Source: Aeromicrobium camelliae (lineage in GTDB: Bacteria; Actinomycetota; Actinomycetes; Propionibacteriales; Nocardioidaceae). Taken from it: a stretch of DNA of 64,000 nucleotides. Numbering within the stretch: position 1 is the stretch's first letter; every line of letters begins with the position of its first letter. Below, in pieces: positions 55,312 to 63,017 of the stretch. The notes under the pieces are model-generated. The model did no database searches, was not told the origin of the DNA, and saw only the letters and a program-made list of their open reading frames with translations. Made by a program: the position numbers and the translations under genes. Where the stretch lies: NCBI RefSeq assembly GCF_003850045.1, contig NZ_RQJX01000006.1, forward strand, positions 84,988 through 148,987. Reading direction: 5' to 3'.

Positions 55312-56702
55312 CAGGACGCCACCGGCGCGACCAGGTCGACGAGGTACAGCAGGTTGAGCACCACACCGCTCACGATGACGGCGGTCGGACCGGCGGCCAT
55401 CCGCACGATCGGACGTCCCATCGACTCGTTCAGCAGGTACAGTCCACCGACCATCGCGATGCCGAGGCCGCCACCCATCGCCAGGCCGGCCATGAGCGAA
55501 CCGACGAGGATCGCGAGCGACAGCGACTCGGTGATCGCGTTGCGGATGTGGTCGGCGGCGTCCCGGACGCTCGGCCAGTGCTGCAGCCAGCGGCCGAGAG
55601 CACTGAGCAGCAGCACCTCGGCGCTCATGATGATGGCGCCGAGCACGAACGCGATGATGAGTGCGAGCGCCCACTGGTCCACCAGCAGGTGCGTGAGGTA
55701 ACCGACCGGGTAGACGAAGGTGAACCCGGCCATCGCGTACGCGCCGGACGCGAGCGCGGTCGTCGCGATCAGCGGGACGAAGCCGAAGGCACGGAGGAAG
55801 TCGACCTGCGCGGCCTCGGCGTAGGAGCCGTCGGCGACGAGGAAGCTCGTCGCTTCGCCACCGCCGAACACGCCGCTCGCGGCGAGCGCGCACACGAGTC
55901 CGCCGAGAACGGCCAGCCACACGACGTTCTTGCGCAGCCGGTCGGCGTTGGGTCCGAACAGCTGGTCCGACGCGGCGGCCGACGCGGCCTGCTGGTCGGC
56001 GTAGGCCTGCCGCTCTGCCTCGGACTTGCCGGCGAGTTCGAGCACAGCGACCCGTTTTGTCGCCCGGTCGCGCGTGACGGCGAAGACCAGCAGCAGGATG
56101 ACGCCGAGCGCCATGGCGATGGAGCCGGCGAACAGGTCGGGCCACAGCTTCATCGACAGCAGCACGACGGCGATCTCGGCGACGAAGGTGATGAGGCCCT
56201 TGACCCGGCCGAACTGGCGCGTGATGGCCAGCACCGGGAAGATCGTGAACAGCCACAGGATCGGCGTCGAGATCTGCTGCAGCGACGTGATGAAGTCGAT
56301 GGGCAGGGCCGTGGCGGCCGAGTTCGCGGCGTTGAGTCCGAAGACGCAGACCGCGCCCCAAGCGGCACCGGCGACCGCGGCGAGGGAACGCCACGGAGCG
56401 AGCAGGCCGAGGATCTCGACCGGCAGGAAGACCAGCCAGGGGTTGAGGACGCCGGTCGACAGCGCCATCGGCGCGCCGAGCCCGAAGATGAAGCCGGCCG
56501 ACAGACCGAAGACGATCGTGGCGGTCGCGAGCCGGGTGGAGCGGCCCTGGATGTAGTCGAGCAGGAACGGACGCGCACCGTCGTTGAACACGGCGAGGGC
56601 CGCGTTGGCGATGACGGCCGCGAAGGCGCACAGGACGATGACGAAGACGGCCTGCCAGGGGTCGAAGGAGACGGTGGTGGTCTCCGCAGCGAGAAGGGTC
56701 AT
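55311..56702 (-). CDS. yhfT: Polytopic membrane protein (YhfT family), probable transporter
   Basis: A 463-aa membrane protein with about 11–12 helices, e.g. residues 13–34 (WQAVFVIVLCAFAAVIANAAL), 62–85, 92–120 and 300–460 with Gly-rich helices such as LAILVGSLMAGLAMGGGLGIAMVGG. It belongs to the YhfT family (no other function known), always seen with the YhfU, Php and PLP genes. A transporter role is inferred from topology and the catabolic neighbours. It starts 3 nt after the DUF2620 gene and its stop overlaps php. Confidence 0.82.
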   Translation of the reverse strand: MTLLAAETTTVSFDPWQAVFVIVLCAFAAVIANAALAVFNDGARPFLLDYIQGRSTRLATATIVFGLSAGFIFGLGAPMALSTGVLNPWLVFLPVEILGLLAPWRSLAAVAGAAWGAVCVFGLNAANSAATALPIDFITSLQQISTPILWLFTIFPVLAITRQFGRVKGLITFVAEIAVVLLSMKLWPDLFAGSIAMALGVILLLVFAVTRDRATKRVAVLELAGKSEAERQAYADQQAASAAASDQLFGPNADRLRKNVVWLAVLGGLVCALAASGVFGGGEATSFLVADGSYAEAAQVDFLRAFGFVPLIATTALASGAYAMAGFTFVYPVGYLTHLLVDQWALALIIAFVLGAIIMSAEVLLLSALGRWLQHWPSVRDAADHIRNAITESLSLAILVGSLMAGLAMGGGLGIAMVGGLYLLNESMGRPIVRMAAGPTAVIVSGVVLNLLYLVDLVAPVAS

Positions 56703-56705
56703 GGG

Positions 56706-57065
56706 TCAGCCCTCACGCTTCGCGTCGAGCGCCGCCCACAGCAGGGGCACCACGTCCTGGACCTGGTCGAGCGCGAAACCGAAGGCGAGGTTGCCCGCGT
56801 CGACGGCGTCCTGCACCGCCTGGGCGCTCGGCACGGTGCGGCCGAAGGTGTGCGTCTTGTCCGATCCGAGGAATCCGACGAGCACGCCGAGGCTCGCCCC
56901 GGCGCCGGTGTGGCACGTGCCGAGGTAGTAGTCGGCCTGGCCGGACTTCAGCTGGACGGCCGCGTCCATGTCGGTGCCGATGACGACGGTGTCCTCGTCG
57001 CGGAGCAACGGGCGCAGCGCTTCGGCCACCTCGGCCTTCGCCACTCCCCCAGCGATGATTCTCAT
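56706..57065 (-). CDS. yhfU: DUF2620 protein (YhfU type)
   Basis: A 119-aa small soluble protein of the DUF2620/YhfU family. Visible features are an alternating alpha/beta pattern (MRIIAGGVAKAEVAEALRPLL, TVVIGTDMDAAVQLKSGQADYYLGTCHTGAGASLGVLVGFLG) with a conserved Cys-His-Thr-Gly-Ala-Gly loop near residue 51. Its size and loop resemble PTS IIB-like or glycine-rich SFCGS-type partners of membrane carriers, but that is inference. It overlaps the PRD gene by 4 nt and precedes yhfT by 3 nt, so it is probably the cytoplasmic partner of YhfT. Confidence 0.8.
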   Translation of the reverse strand: MRIIAGGVAKAEVAEALRPLLRDEDTVVIGTDMDAAVQLKSGQADYYLGTCHTGAGASLGVLVGFLGSDKTHTFGRTVPSAQAVQDAVDAGNLAFGFALDQVQDVVPLLWAALDAKREG

Positions 57066-57442
57066 GACTTCTCCTTGCGTGCGGTGAGGGCGAGGGTGCC
57101 CAGGTGAAGACTCAGGTACTGCTGCTCGATCGCCGACAATCCGGTTCCCAGCTCCTGGTGGGCGCGGGCGGAAAGGTCGGCGGATGCGTCGACCGCGGTG
57201 GGGAACGCATCGACGACCTCGCGGTAGACGGTGTCGCCCGGCGGATCGATGTCCGGCTCCTCGCGGATCATCCGCCCGAGCGCGGCCACGAGGTGCGACG
57301 TGAGCGATCCGGCGGTCGCCTCGGTGACGAGGTAGTCGCTCTCGAGCCGGTGCAGCTCTCGTTCGACGAAGTCGACGACTCCCGGCGGGGTGTCGGGCAT
57401 GGCGCGGAACAGCTCGAGCCGTTGGCGCAGCGGGTCATCCAT
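57062..57442 (-). CDS. yhfY: PRD-domain protein (YhfY type)
   Basis: A 126-aa protein that consists almost only of one PTS-regulation domain (PRD): a helix bundle with a His near TSHLVAALGRMIREEP and a second His in IEQQYLSLHLGTLAL. PRDs normally sense phosphorylation by PTS proteins. No PTS enzyme is in this window, so the signal is unclear. It sits between the regulator YhfZ (14 nt upstream) and YhfU (4-nt overlap), as in E. coli yhf. It has no DNA-binding domain and may modulate YhfZ or the YhfT/YhfU carrier. Confidence 0.8.
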   Translation of the reverse strand: MDDPLRQRLELFRAMPDTPPGVVDFVERELHRLESDYLVTEATAGSLTSHLVAALGRMIREEPDIDPPGDTVYREVVDAFPTAVDASADLSARAHQELGTGLSAIEQQYLSLHLGTLALTARKEKS

Positions 57443-57456
57443 GAAGGGGCGTCCTG

Positions 57457-58371
57457 TCAGTACGTGGGAATGCGGCGCCCGGCGACGACCTCGTCGGCGG
57501 ACTCCATGATCAAGTCGTCGCCGAGTGCGGCGCGCACCGGCGTGGGGACCGCGTCGGCCCCGCTGCGGGCGACGATGACCGCCGACGTGGTGGCGTGGTC
57601 GTCGACGCCGTCGAGCGGGTGCACCGTCACGGGAATCGAGATGTGAGCGTCGATCTCGTCGAGGTTCCAGACCGTGGCGTCCACGAGGCCCTCGGCGAAG
57701 TAGCGGGTGAGCTGGTTGTAGGACACCTCGACGCGTCGCTCGGGCGGCAGGTCGGGGAACCGCGCCATCGTCAGTTCCCGCTGGTCGACCGAGGCCGGGT
57801 CGACGGCGACGCGAAGATCCGGGTCGTCGGGGTCGCGTCCTTCGACGACCACGAGACCGTGCGCGCCGACGTAGGTGTGCGGTCCGAAGTCGTGCACGAT
57901 CTCGACGCCCGGCTCGGCCTCGGCGGAGAACCGCGACATCACGGCGAAGTCGGCGCGTTCCTGGTGAAGCGCTCGGGCTCGGTCGATGGAGCCACGGACG
58001 AACATGAGCGTGAGCGGAACGCCGGCGCGGCCGAAGGCGGCGTGCAGGCCTGTCGCGAGGCCTTCGTACCGCCGGGAGTACGGCAGCGGCATGGCGACCG
58101 ACACGGACTGTCCGCCGGCAAGCTCCCAGATCAGACTGTGGTCGATCTCGGCGATGAACGTGCCGAGCTTCCCCCGCGGACGGATGCGCACTGCGCCCGC
58201 CTCCTCCAGCAGCGCCAACGCGGCCTGCACCGTTCCCTTGCCGACGCCGTGTCGCTCGCTGAGCTCCTGCACGGTGGCCATGCGGTCGCCGGGCGCGGCG
58301 CTCGACAGCTCGACGGCGAGTTGGTGCGCGACGGCACCCGCCTTCGACATGAGCACCTGCATGCGGGACAT
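57457..58371 (-). CDS. yhfZ: YhfZ-type transcriptional regulator
   Basis: A 304-aa regulator. The N-terminal GntR-like winged helix (about residues 15–70: RMATVQELSERHGVGKGTVQAALALLEEAGAVRIRPRGKLGTFI) is followed by a ligand-binding domain (about 90–300) with a periplasmic-binding-protein look (VAMPLPYSRRYEGLATGLHAAFG, DFAVMSRFSAEAEPGVEIVHDFG, LTRYFAEGLVDATVWNLDEID), matching the YhfZ C-terminal family. It is the first gene of the nine-gene operon. ATG at 58371; a nested palindrome 11–31 nt upstream is the probable operator, so autoregulation is likely. Confidence 0.86.
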   Translation of the reverse strand: MSRMQVLMSKAGAVAHQLAVELSSAAPGDRMATVQELSERHGVGKGTVQAALALLEEAGAVRIRPRGKLGTFIAEIDHSLIWELAGGQSVSVAMPLPYSRRYEGLATGLHAAFGRAGVPLTLMFVRGSIDRARALHQERADFAVMSRFSAEAEPGVEIVHDFGPHTYVGAHGLVVVEGRDPDDPDLRVAVDPASVDQRELTMARFPDLPPERRVEVSYNQLTRYFAEGLVDATVWNLDEIDAHISIPVTVHPLDGVDDHATTSAVIVARSGADAVPTPVRAALGDDLIMESADEVVAGRRIPTY

Positions 58372-58381
58372 GCCGTGACTG

Positions 58382-58402
58382 TATCCAATATTCTGGATAT
58401 TG
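58382..58402. promoter_or_regulatory. Nested AT-rich palindrome upstream of yhfZ, probable operator
   Basis: TATCCA-N6-TGGATA (58382–58399) is interleaved with CAATAT-N5-ATATTG (58386–58402) in a GC-rich context. It begins 11 nt upstream of the yhfZ ATG, overlapping where a -10 would be. The position and symmetry fit a GntR-type dimer binding site. Confidence 0.65.
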
Positions 58403-58417
58403 ACTAGAGGAGGAACA

Positions 58418-58437
58418 GACCGCGTCTCAGCGCGGTC
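58418..58437 (-). terminator. Short hairpin after the thioesterase gene
   Basis: GACCGCG (58418–58424) pairs with CGCGGTC (58431–58437) around a 6-nt loop, 27 nt past the thioesterase stop and before the yhfZ operator. Confidence 0.45.
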
Positions 58438-58464
58438 GCTCCGGTGAGGAAATGCCGGGAAGAA

Positions 58465-59256
58465 TCAGCCGAGCAGGATGGCGAGCTGCCGCGACTGCGC
58501 GACGAGCTTGCCCTCGCTGTCCCACAGCTCGCAGTCCTCTTCGTGGAAGCCGTTGACCACGTGGCGAGTGTGGAGGCGAGTCGCGATCCAGCCGGGAGCG
58601 GGCAGCCGATGCAGGTGCACGGTCAATTGCACCGTCATCGACACCGACTCCCCGATCTCCATGACCGGAGGCGCGTAGGAGTCGCACAGCAGCGCCAGAG
58701 CCGGGAAGTCGACCTCCCGGCCGCCACGCAGCCGCTGCCACAACAGGGCGCTCGGGTCGCCCGACGGAGCACCCGTGGCCCATCCCGGTGCGCCCGGAAG
58801 CCGGTACTCCACCTGCCCGAAGATGCCCTCGGGCTTCATCCCGGAGGCGAGCGGGTCGAAGCACTGCTCGGGATCGGGCAGCTGCGGCGCTTCACCTAAC
58901 TCCTCGGTGCGACCCCCATCGGGCCGGCCGGCGAAGTTGGCGACGAGGTGGGCGACCCCCTTCCCCTCTTGGCTCAGCGTCGCCGAGGCGGTCTGAACGC
59001 GACGGCCGACGCGGATCGGCTCAGTGACGAGCTCCGCTTCGCCGGCCTCGGGGGACCGCAGGTAACTGACCGACGCCACGAGCGGATCGCCCGCACCCTC
59101 GACCTCGGCGGCCAGACCGCGCAGCATGGCGGCCAGGAGGTATCCCCCGTTCGGCTTGCCCAGCGGGGTGTTCCACCGGTCCGTGAGCGTCAGCTGGCGG
59201 CGGCCGGGTGCGATCGGCCGGGAGGCGGTGTCCTGTGCGTACGTGTCGTCGGTCAC
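58465..59256 (-). CDS. Thioesterase-family protein (TesB-like double hotdog)
   Basis: A 263-aa acyl-CoA thioesterase-type protein with two hotdog domains. NGGYLLAAMLRGLAAEV near residue 36 is the long helix of the first domain, and PLVASVSYLRSPEAGEAELVTEPIRVGRRVQTASATLSQEGK is its sheet. The second domain has ALALLCDSYAPPVMEIGES (with the family Asp) and SMTVQLTVHLHRLPAPGWIATRLHTRHVVNGFHEEDCELWDSEGKLVAQSRQLAIL. The chain length preference is unknown. GTG at 59256 was chosen with GAGG just upstream; the frame is open 24 codons earlier. It follows the DUF2306 gene by 4 nt. Confidence 0.82.
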   Translation of the reverse strand: MTDDTYAQDTASRPIAPGRRQLTLTDRWNTPLGKPNGGYLLAAMLRGLAAEVEGAGDPLVASVSYLRSPEAGEAELVTEPIRVGRRVQTASATLSQEGKGVAHLVANFAGRPDGGRTEELGEAPQLPDPEQCFDPLASGMKPEGIFGQVEYRLPGAPGWATGAPSGDPSALLWQRLRGGREVDFPALALLCDSYAPPVMEIGESVSMTVQLTVHLHRLPAPGWIATRLHTRHVVNGFHEEDCELWDSEGKLVAQSRQLAILLG

Positions 59257-59260
59257 GACC

Positions 59261-59776
59261 TCATCCTGCCCGACCCGTCGGCAGCTTGGCCGCCCCCGGT
59301 TCACCGCCACGCGGGCTTGCGGGGGCAAGCAGGTGACCGGCGATGACGACAGCGGCCGTGGTCAGCACGATCGCCGCACCGGCGGTCGCGGCGCCGAGCG
59401 GCTCGGTGAGGACGAACTGCGGCACATGGCGACTCGGGATCGCGACGGCGAAGACGAAGGCACCCACGAGGCCGAGCCAGCTGCCGGTCATGTGACCACG
59501 GTGCGCGAGCACCTGCCCTCGCACGGCAGCGACGAGGCCGAGCGTCACGGTGACGATCGTGACGGCACTGAGGATGTGCAGCGCACTGAATCTCCCGGGC
59601 CGGATCTCGGTGATCCAGAACGAGGAGACGGCCACGAAGAGCATGAGCCCGACCCAGACCCGGCCGATGAGCCGGTGCGCGGGCGTGCCTTTGGCCGAGC
59701 CGAAGAGCTGCCAGGCGCCGAGACCGAGCGCCACCAGCGCAGCCGCCGCGTGCGAGGCGAGCAACGGTGTCCACAT
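59261..59776 (-). CDS. DUF2306 membrane protein
   Basis: A 171-aa protein with four or five membrane helices and the DUF2306 signature: HAAAALVALGLGAWQLFGSAKGTPAHRLIGRVWVGLMLFVAVSSFWI at the N-terminus, with a His in the first helix and the AHRLIGR loop, followed by LHILSAVTIVTVTLGLVAAVRG and HRGHMTGSWLGLVGAFVF. The conserved His residues suggest metal or haem binding, but the function is unknown. The start is ATG at 59776 with AAGGAG 7 nt upstream. It follows the MarR gene by 9 nt and precedes the thioesterase by 4 nt, so the three form one operon. Confidence 0.8.
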   Translation of the reverse strand: MWTPLLASHAAAALVALGLGAWQLFGSAKGTPAHRLIGRVWVGLMLFVAVSSFWITEIRPGRFSALHILSAVTIVTVTLGLVAAVRGQVLAHRGHMTGSWLGLVGAFVFAVAIPSRHVPQFVLTEPLGAATAGAAIVLTTAAVVIAGHLLAPASPRGGEPGAAKLPTGRAG

Positions 59777-59785
59777 GAGCACTCC

Positions 59786-60208
59786 TTAGGAGAGAACGGC
59801 GAGGAGCCGCTGTACGGGGTCGTCGATGTCGCTGAGGCGAATGCCGGCGGAGTCCGCAAGGGACGCGAAGGCCCCCTCCAGCACCTGCGAGCAGTCGGCC
59901 AACAGCCGGCCGCCCTTGTCCGTCAACGTGACGGTGCGGCGATTTCCGCCGCCGGGCACACGCGCCACCTCCACGAGGTCGTCGCCCGCCAGCGCGGCGA
60001 GGATGCGACTGGCCGACGGCTCGGAGACCGCCAGCTCATCAGCGATCGCGCGCTGCGTGCTGGGGCCGAGCCGGTCGATGGTCAGCAACGCCAGGAACCG
60101 CGTGTAGGTGATACCCGCGCGCTCCCCCAGGATGCGGTCGGCGGCGCGGTCGAGACGCGCCACGAGCACGTGAAGGGCGTGAGCAGGAGAAGGGTGAGCG
60201 TGATCCAC
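59786..60208 (-). CDS. MarR-family transcriptional regulator
   Basis: A 140-aa winged-helix regulator. The HTH and wing lie at residues about 30–100 (YTRFLALLTIDRLGPSTQRAIADELAVSEPSASRILAALAGDDLVEVARVPGGGNRRTVTLTDKGGRLL, with the typical D-x-R-like wing sequence GGGNRR). GTG at 60208 was chosen over a longer frame that runs into dfrA. An AT-rich stretch at 60209–60240 with AGTA and TACT arms may hold its promoter and operator. It probably controls the DUF2306 and thioesterase genes downstream. Confidence 0.85.
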   Translation of the reverse strand: MDHAHPSPAHALHVLVARLDRAADRILGERAGITYTRFLALLTIDRLGPSTQRAIADELAVSEPSASRILAALAGDDLVEVARVPGGGNRRTVTLTDKGGRLLADCSQVLEGAFASLADSAGIRLSDIDDPVQRLLAVLS

Positions 60209-60231
60209 GCTCAGTACTTTACACCCGAAAC

Positions 60232-60720
60232 TTACTCTTGCAAGTCTCTGTGCTCGTAGACCGCGATGTCGTAGCCGCCGTAGGCCTCGCGCGACGACTC
60301 CTGCCATTCGCCGGGGTCGATCGCGCCGAAGAACGCGTCCCCGTCGGGGGCAAGCGCCACATGGGTGACCACCATCCGGTCAGCCAGTCGCCGGGACCGT
60401 AGCTCCTCGTAGACCTGGGCGCCGCCGATGACGAACACCTCGTCGTCGAGTTCGCGGGCGGCGGCGAGCGCCGCGTCGACGTCGTGGACGACGCGCACCT
60501 CGGGCACGGCCTGCCACGAGGGGTCGCGGGTGAGCACGATGGACGTGCGTCCGGGGAGCGGACGGCCGATCGACTCGTAGGTCGTGCGGCCCATGATGAT
60601 GGGGTGGCCCCAGGTCAGCTCCTTGAACTGCACTTGGTCGCCGGTGCGCGGCCAGGGCATCTGACCGTCACGGCCGATGACGCCGTTCTCCCCCACCGCG
60701 ACGACGAGGGTGACGGTCAT
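60232..60720 (-). CDS. folA: Dihydrofolate reductase
   Basis: NADPH-dependent reduction of dihydrofolate. The 162-aa product has [55 protein letters not shown] (NADPH and folate site, with Asp or Glu at the proton-relay position in the WPR-TGDQ stretch), [15 protein letters not shown] and [28 protein letters not shown]. Length is typical. Its ATG overlaps the thyA stop by 4 nt, the usual thyA–folA pair. Confidence 0.96.
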   Translation of the reverse strand: MTVTLVVAVGENGVIGRDGQMPWPRTGDQVQFKELTWGHPIIMGRTTYESIGRPLPGRTSIVLTRDPSWQAVPEVRVVHDVDAALAAARELDDEVFVIGGAQVYEELRSRRLADRMVVTHVALAPDGDAFFGAIDPGEWQESSREAYGGYDIAVYEHRDLQE

Positions 60721-61511
60721 ACGGCGACCGGCGCCTTGATGGCCGGGTGCGGGTCATAACCGAGGATCTCGACGGACTCGATCGCGAAGTCGTCGATCGA
60801 CTGGATCGAGGGATCGAGTCGGAGCGTCGGCAGCGGCCGCGGATCGCGGGTCAGCTGCTCGCGCGCCTGGTCGAGGTGATTGAGGTAGAGGTGGGCGTCG
60901 CCGAGGGTATGGACGAAATCGCCGACGTCGAGCCCGACGACCTGCGCCACCATGTGCGTGAGCAGCGCGTAGGAGGCGATATTGAACGGCACGCCGAGGA
61001 AGACGTCGCCGGATCGCTGGTAGAGCTGGCACGACAGCTTGCCGTCCGCGACGTAGAACTGGAAGAACGCGTGGCAGGGGGCCAGCGCCATGCGGTCGAG
61101 GTCGGCGACGTTCCAGGCGCTCACCAGGTGCCGCCGCGAGTCGGGGTCGCGTCGCAGGTTCTCGATGACCTGCGCGAGCTGATCGATGTGACGACCGTCG
61201 GGAGCCGGCCACGAACGCCACTGGTGGCCGTACACCGGACCGAGATCACCGGCGTCGTCGGCCCACTCGTCCCAGATCGAGATCTTGTTGTCCTTGAGGT
61301 ACCCGATGTTGGTGTCGCCGGAGATGAACCAGATCAGCTCCCCCACGACCGAACGGACGTGGACCTTCTTGGTGGTCACGAGCGGAAAGCCCTCGGACAG
61401 GTCGAATCGCATCTGGTGCCCGAAGACGCTGAGCGTTCCGGTGCCGGTGCGATCGGACTTCTCGACACCCTCATCGAGGATGCGCTGCACGAGATCGAGG
61501 TAGGCCCGCAT
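60717..61511 (-). CDS. thyA: Thymidylate synthase
   Basis: Methylates dUMP to dTMP using methylene-tetrahydrofolate. The 264-aa product has [31 protein letters not shown] near the N-terminus, catalytic Cys in [44 protein letters not shown] and the C-terminal [11 protein letters not shown] at 61511 gives the canonical 264 residues; ten more codons are open. It is coupled to folA, which regenerates the folate it oxidises. The 140 nt upstream lead into the IS element and repeats. Confidence 0.97.
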   Translation of the reverse strand: MRAYLDLVQRILDEGVEKSDRTGTGTLSVFGHQMRFDLSEGFPLVTTKKVHVRSVVGELIWFISGDTNIGYLKDNKISIWDEWADDAGDLGPVYGHQWRSWPAPDGRHIDQLAQVIENLRRDPDSRRHLVSAWNVADLDRMALAPCHAFFQFYVADGKLSCQLYQRSGDVFLGVPFNIASYALLTHMVAQVVGLDVGDFVHTLGDAHLYLNHLDQAREQLTRDPRPLPTLRLDPSIQSIDDFAIESVEILGYDPHPAIKAPVAV

Positions 61512-61589
61512 GACGCTCAGACTACCGCCGACCAGGGACACCCCGGACGCACCACACGCGCCGATCTCGCGAATACGTCGTCCGTCGCA

Positions 61590-61633
61590 GGTGGTCGAGT
61601 AGCGACCGAGGAACGAGGGAGCCTATCGAGACC
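61590..61633 (+). repeat. GGTGGTCGAGTAG…TATCGAGACC repeat, copy A
   Basis: Starts GGTGGTCGAGTAG, has CGAGGAACGAGGG in the middle, and ends TATCGAGACC. It is 18 bp outside the left end of the IS3 element. Copy D at 63182–63223 has the same ends and core in the opposite orientation. Confidence 0.7.
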
Positions 61634-61684
61634 GCGGGACGGCGCGCCTATGGGCGTGAGGAATGAACTGGTGACAGGTGTGGT

Positions 61685-62563
61685 TTAGGCCGCGAGGGTG
61701 AGCGGCTCGGCCAGCTTGGACTCGAACTCGATGGGGGTCAAGCCGCCGAGGGAGTCCTGGGCTCGTTGCCGGTGGTACTTCCGCTCGATCCAGACGACGA
61801 TGGCGAGCCGCAGATCCTGCCGGGTGGTCCACCGCTGCTGGTTGAGGACGTTGGTCTGCAGGAGCGACCAGAAGCTCTCCATAGCTGCGTTGTCGCCCGC
61901 GGCGCCGACTCGGCCCATCGAACCGACCATGTCGTGCCGGCGCAGTTCCCGGGCCATGGCGCGGCTTCGAAACTGGCTGCCCCTGTCGGCATGCAAGATG
62001 CATCCGGCGATATCGCCGCGGCGGGCGACGGCGTTGCGGAGTGCGTCGACCGCGAGCTTCGAGGTCATCCGGTCGCTGATCGAGTACCCCACGATCCGGT
62101 TTGAGAAGACGTCTTTGATCGCGCAGCAGTAAAGCTTGCCTTCGGTCGTCGTGCGGTGCTCGGTGATGTCGGTGAGCCAGACCCGGTTCGGGGCATCGGC
62201 CCGGAAGACGCGTTGCACGTGGTCGTCGAACACGGGTGGGCCGGCCTTCTTGCCCTTCCCGCGCCGGCGGCGTTGCGCGGAGGAGAGGATCCCAGCCTGC
62301 GAGCACAGCTTCCACGCCGTCCGGCGACTCATCCGCCACCCTGCGCGGCGTGCTTCGTCAGCGAGGTATCGGTAACCGAACGTCGGGTCGTCCTCATGCG
62401 CGTCGTGGAGGGCGTTGATCCGATACGCGCGGAGGACGTCCGCGTCGCGGATTGGGTCATTGCGCCACCGGTAGTAGGGCTGTCTTGCGAGCTTCAGGAC
62501 CCGGCACGACACCGTGACGGGGATCCCCGCCTCGGCGAGCTCGGCAACGAGCGGGTACGTCAT
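61685..62563 (-). CDS. IS3-family transposase OrfB (integrase core)
   Basis: A 292-aa DDE transposase. An N-terminal HTH_21-like segment (NALHDAHEDDPTFGYRYLADEARRAGWRMSRRTAWKLCSQAGI) precedes the rve integrase core with D in VWLTDITEH, D in ILHADRGSQF and E in DNAAMESFWSLLQ, then a C-terminal WTTRQDLRLAIVVWIERKYHRQRAQDSLGGLTPIEFE. All three acidic residues are present. The start ATG overlaps the orfA TGA; a -1 frameshift at CCCAAAA would make the OrfAB fusion used for transposition in this family. Confidence 0.93.
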   Translation of the reverse strand: MTYPLVAELAEAGIPVTVSCRVLKLARQPYYRWRNDPIRDADVLRAYRINALHDAHEDDPTFGYRYLADEARRAGWRMSRRTAWKLCSQAGILSSAQRRRRGKGKKAGPPVFDDHVQRVFRADAPNRVWLTDITEHRTTTEGKLYCCAIKDVFSNRIVGYSISDRMTSKLAVDALRNAVARRGDIAGCILHADRGSQFRSRAMARELRRHDMVGSMGRVGAAGDNAAMESFWSLLQTNVLNQQRWTTRQDLRLAIVVWIERKYHRQRAQDSLGGLTPIEFESKLAEPLTLAA

Positions 62564-62865
62564 TTTGGGGAGCCACCCAGTTTCAGGTTCGCCTGCGACA
62601 GATATGCCGCTGCCTTCCTGAGGACTTCGTTCTCCTGCTCGAGGAGACGGTTACGGCGGCGCAGCTCTCGCATCTCGGCGGCCTCGTCTGCCGTCTGACC
62701 GGGACGCTTGCCTTCCTCGACATCTGCTTGGCGGAGCCAGTTCTGCAGCGTCGCCTCGCTGACTCCGAAGTCAGTGGCGATCTGCTTGATGGTGACGCCG
62801 CTCTCACGGCGGCGGGCGACCGCGACGACGTCTTCGCGGAACTCTCTCGGATAGGGACCGGGCAT
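62560..62865 (-). CDS. IS3-family OrfA (HTH protein)
   Basis: A 101-aa DNA-binding protein of the HTH_Tnp_1 type (YPREFREDVVAVARRRESGVTIKQIATDFGVSEATLQNWLRQADVEEGKRPG), followed by a leucine-zipper region (MRELRRRNRLLEQENEVLRKAAAYL). It binds the IS ends and dimerises. The ATG at 62865 begins MPGPYPREF; 11 codons upstream are open but lie towards the terminal repeat. Confidence 0.92.
   Translation of the reverse strand: MPGPYPREFREDVVAVARRRESGVTIKQIATDFGVSEATLQNWLRQADVEEGKRPGQTADEAAEMRELRRRNRLLEQENEVLRKAAAYLSQANLKLGGSPK
62563..62569 (-). other. CCCAAAA slippery heptamer for -1 frameshifting
   Basis: On the minus strand C-CCA-AAA precedes the orfA TGA directly and fits X-XXY-YYZ. Slipping by -1 enters the orfB frame, which is the known way IS3 elements make their transposase. 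Confidence 0.6.
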
Positions 62866-63017
62866 GATGACATCCTTCCCGCCAGCGCCTCCCGGCACTA
62901 ACGATCAGTTGTCACCGATCCGTACCTCACGCCCGTTCACGACGGGGCCGACCACCGAGCAGTTACACCACTATGCGGGACGCCACTAGCGGCGCATCGA
63001 GACCAGCAACGCAACCC

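Larger units (their letters stand above)
61652..62934 (-). mobile_element. IS3-family insertion sequence, apparently complete
   Basis: About 1.28 kb with imperfect terminal inverted repeats: 61652–61676 and 62910–62934 match over 20 of 25 positions, starting GGGCGTGAGG with an inner GGTGACA block. It carries orfA and orfB with an overlapping stop/start and a slippery heptamer. Both reading frames are intact, so it may still be active. No clear target duplication was seen at the ends. Confidence 0.82.
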
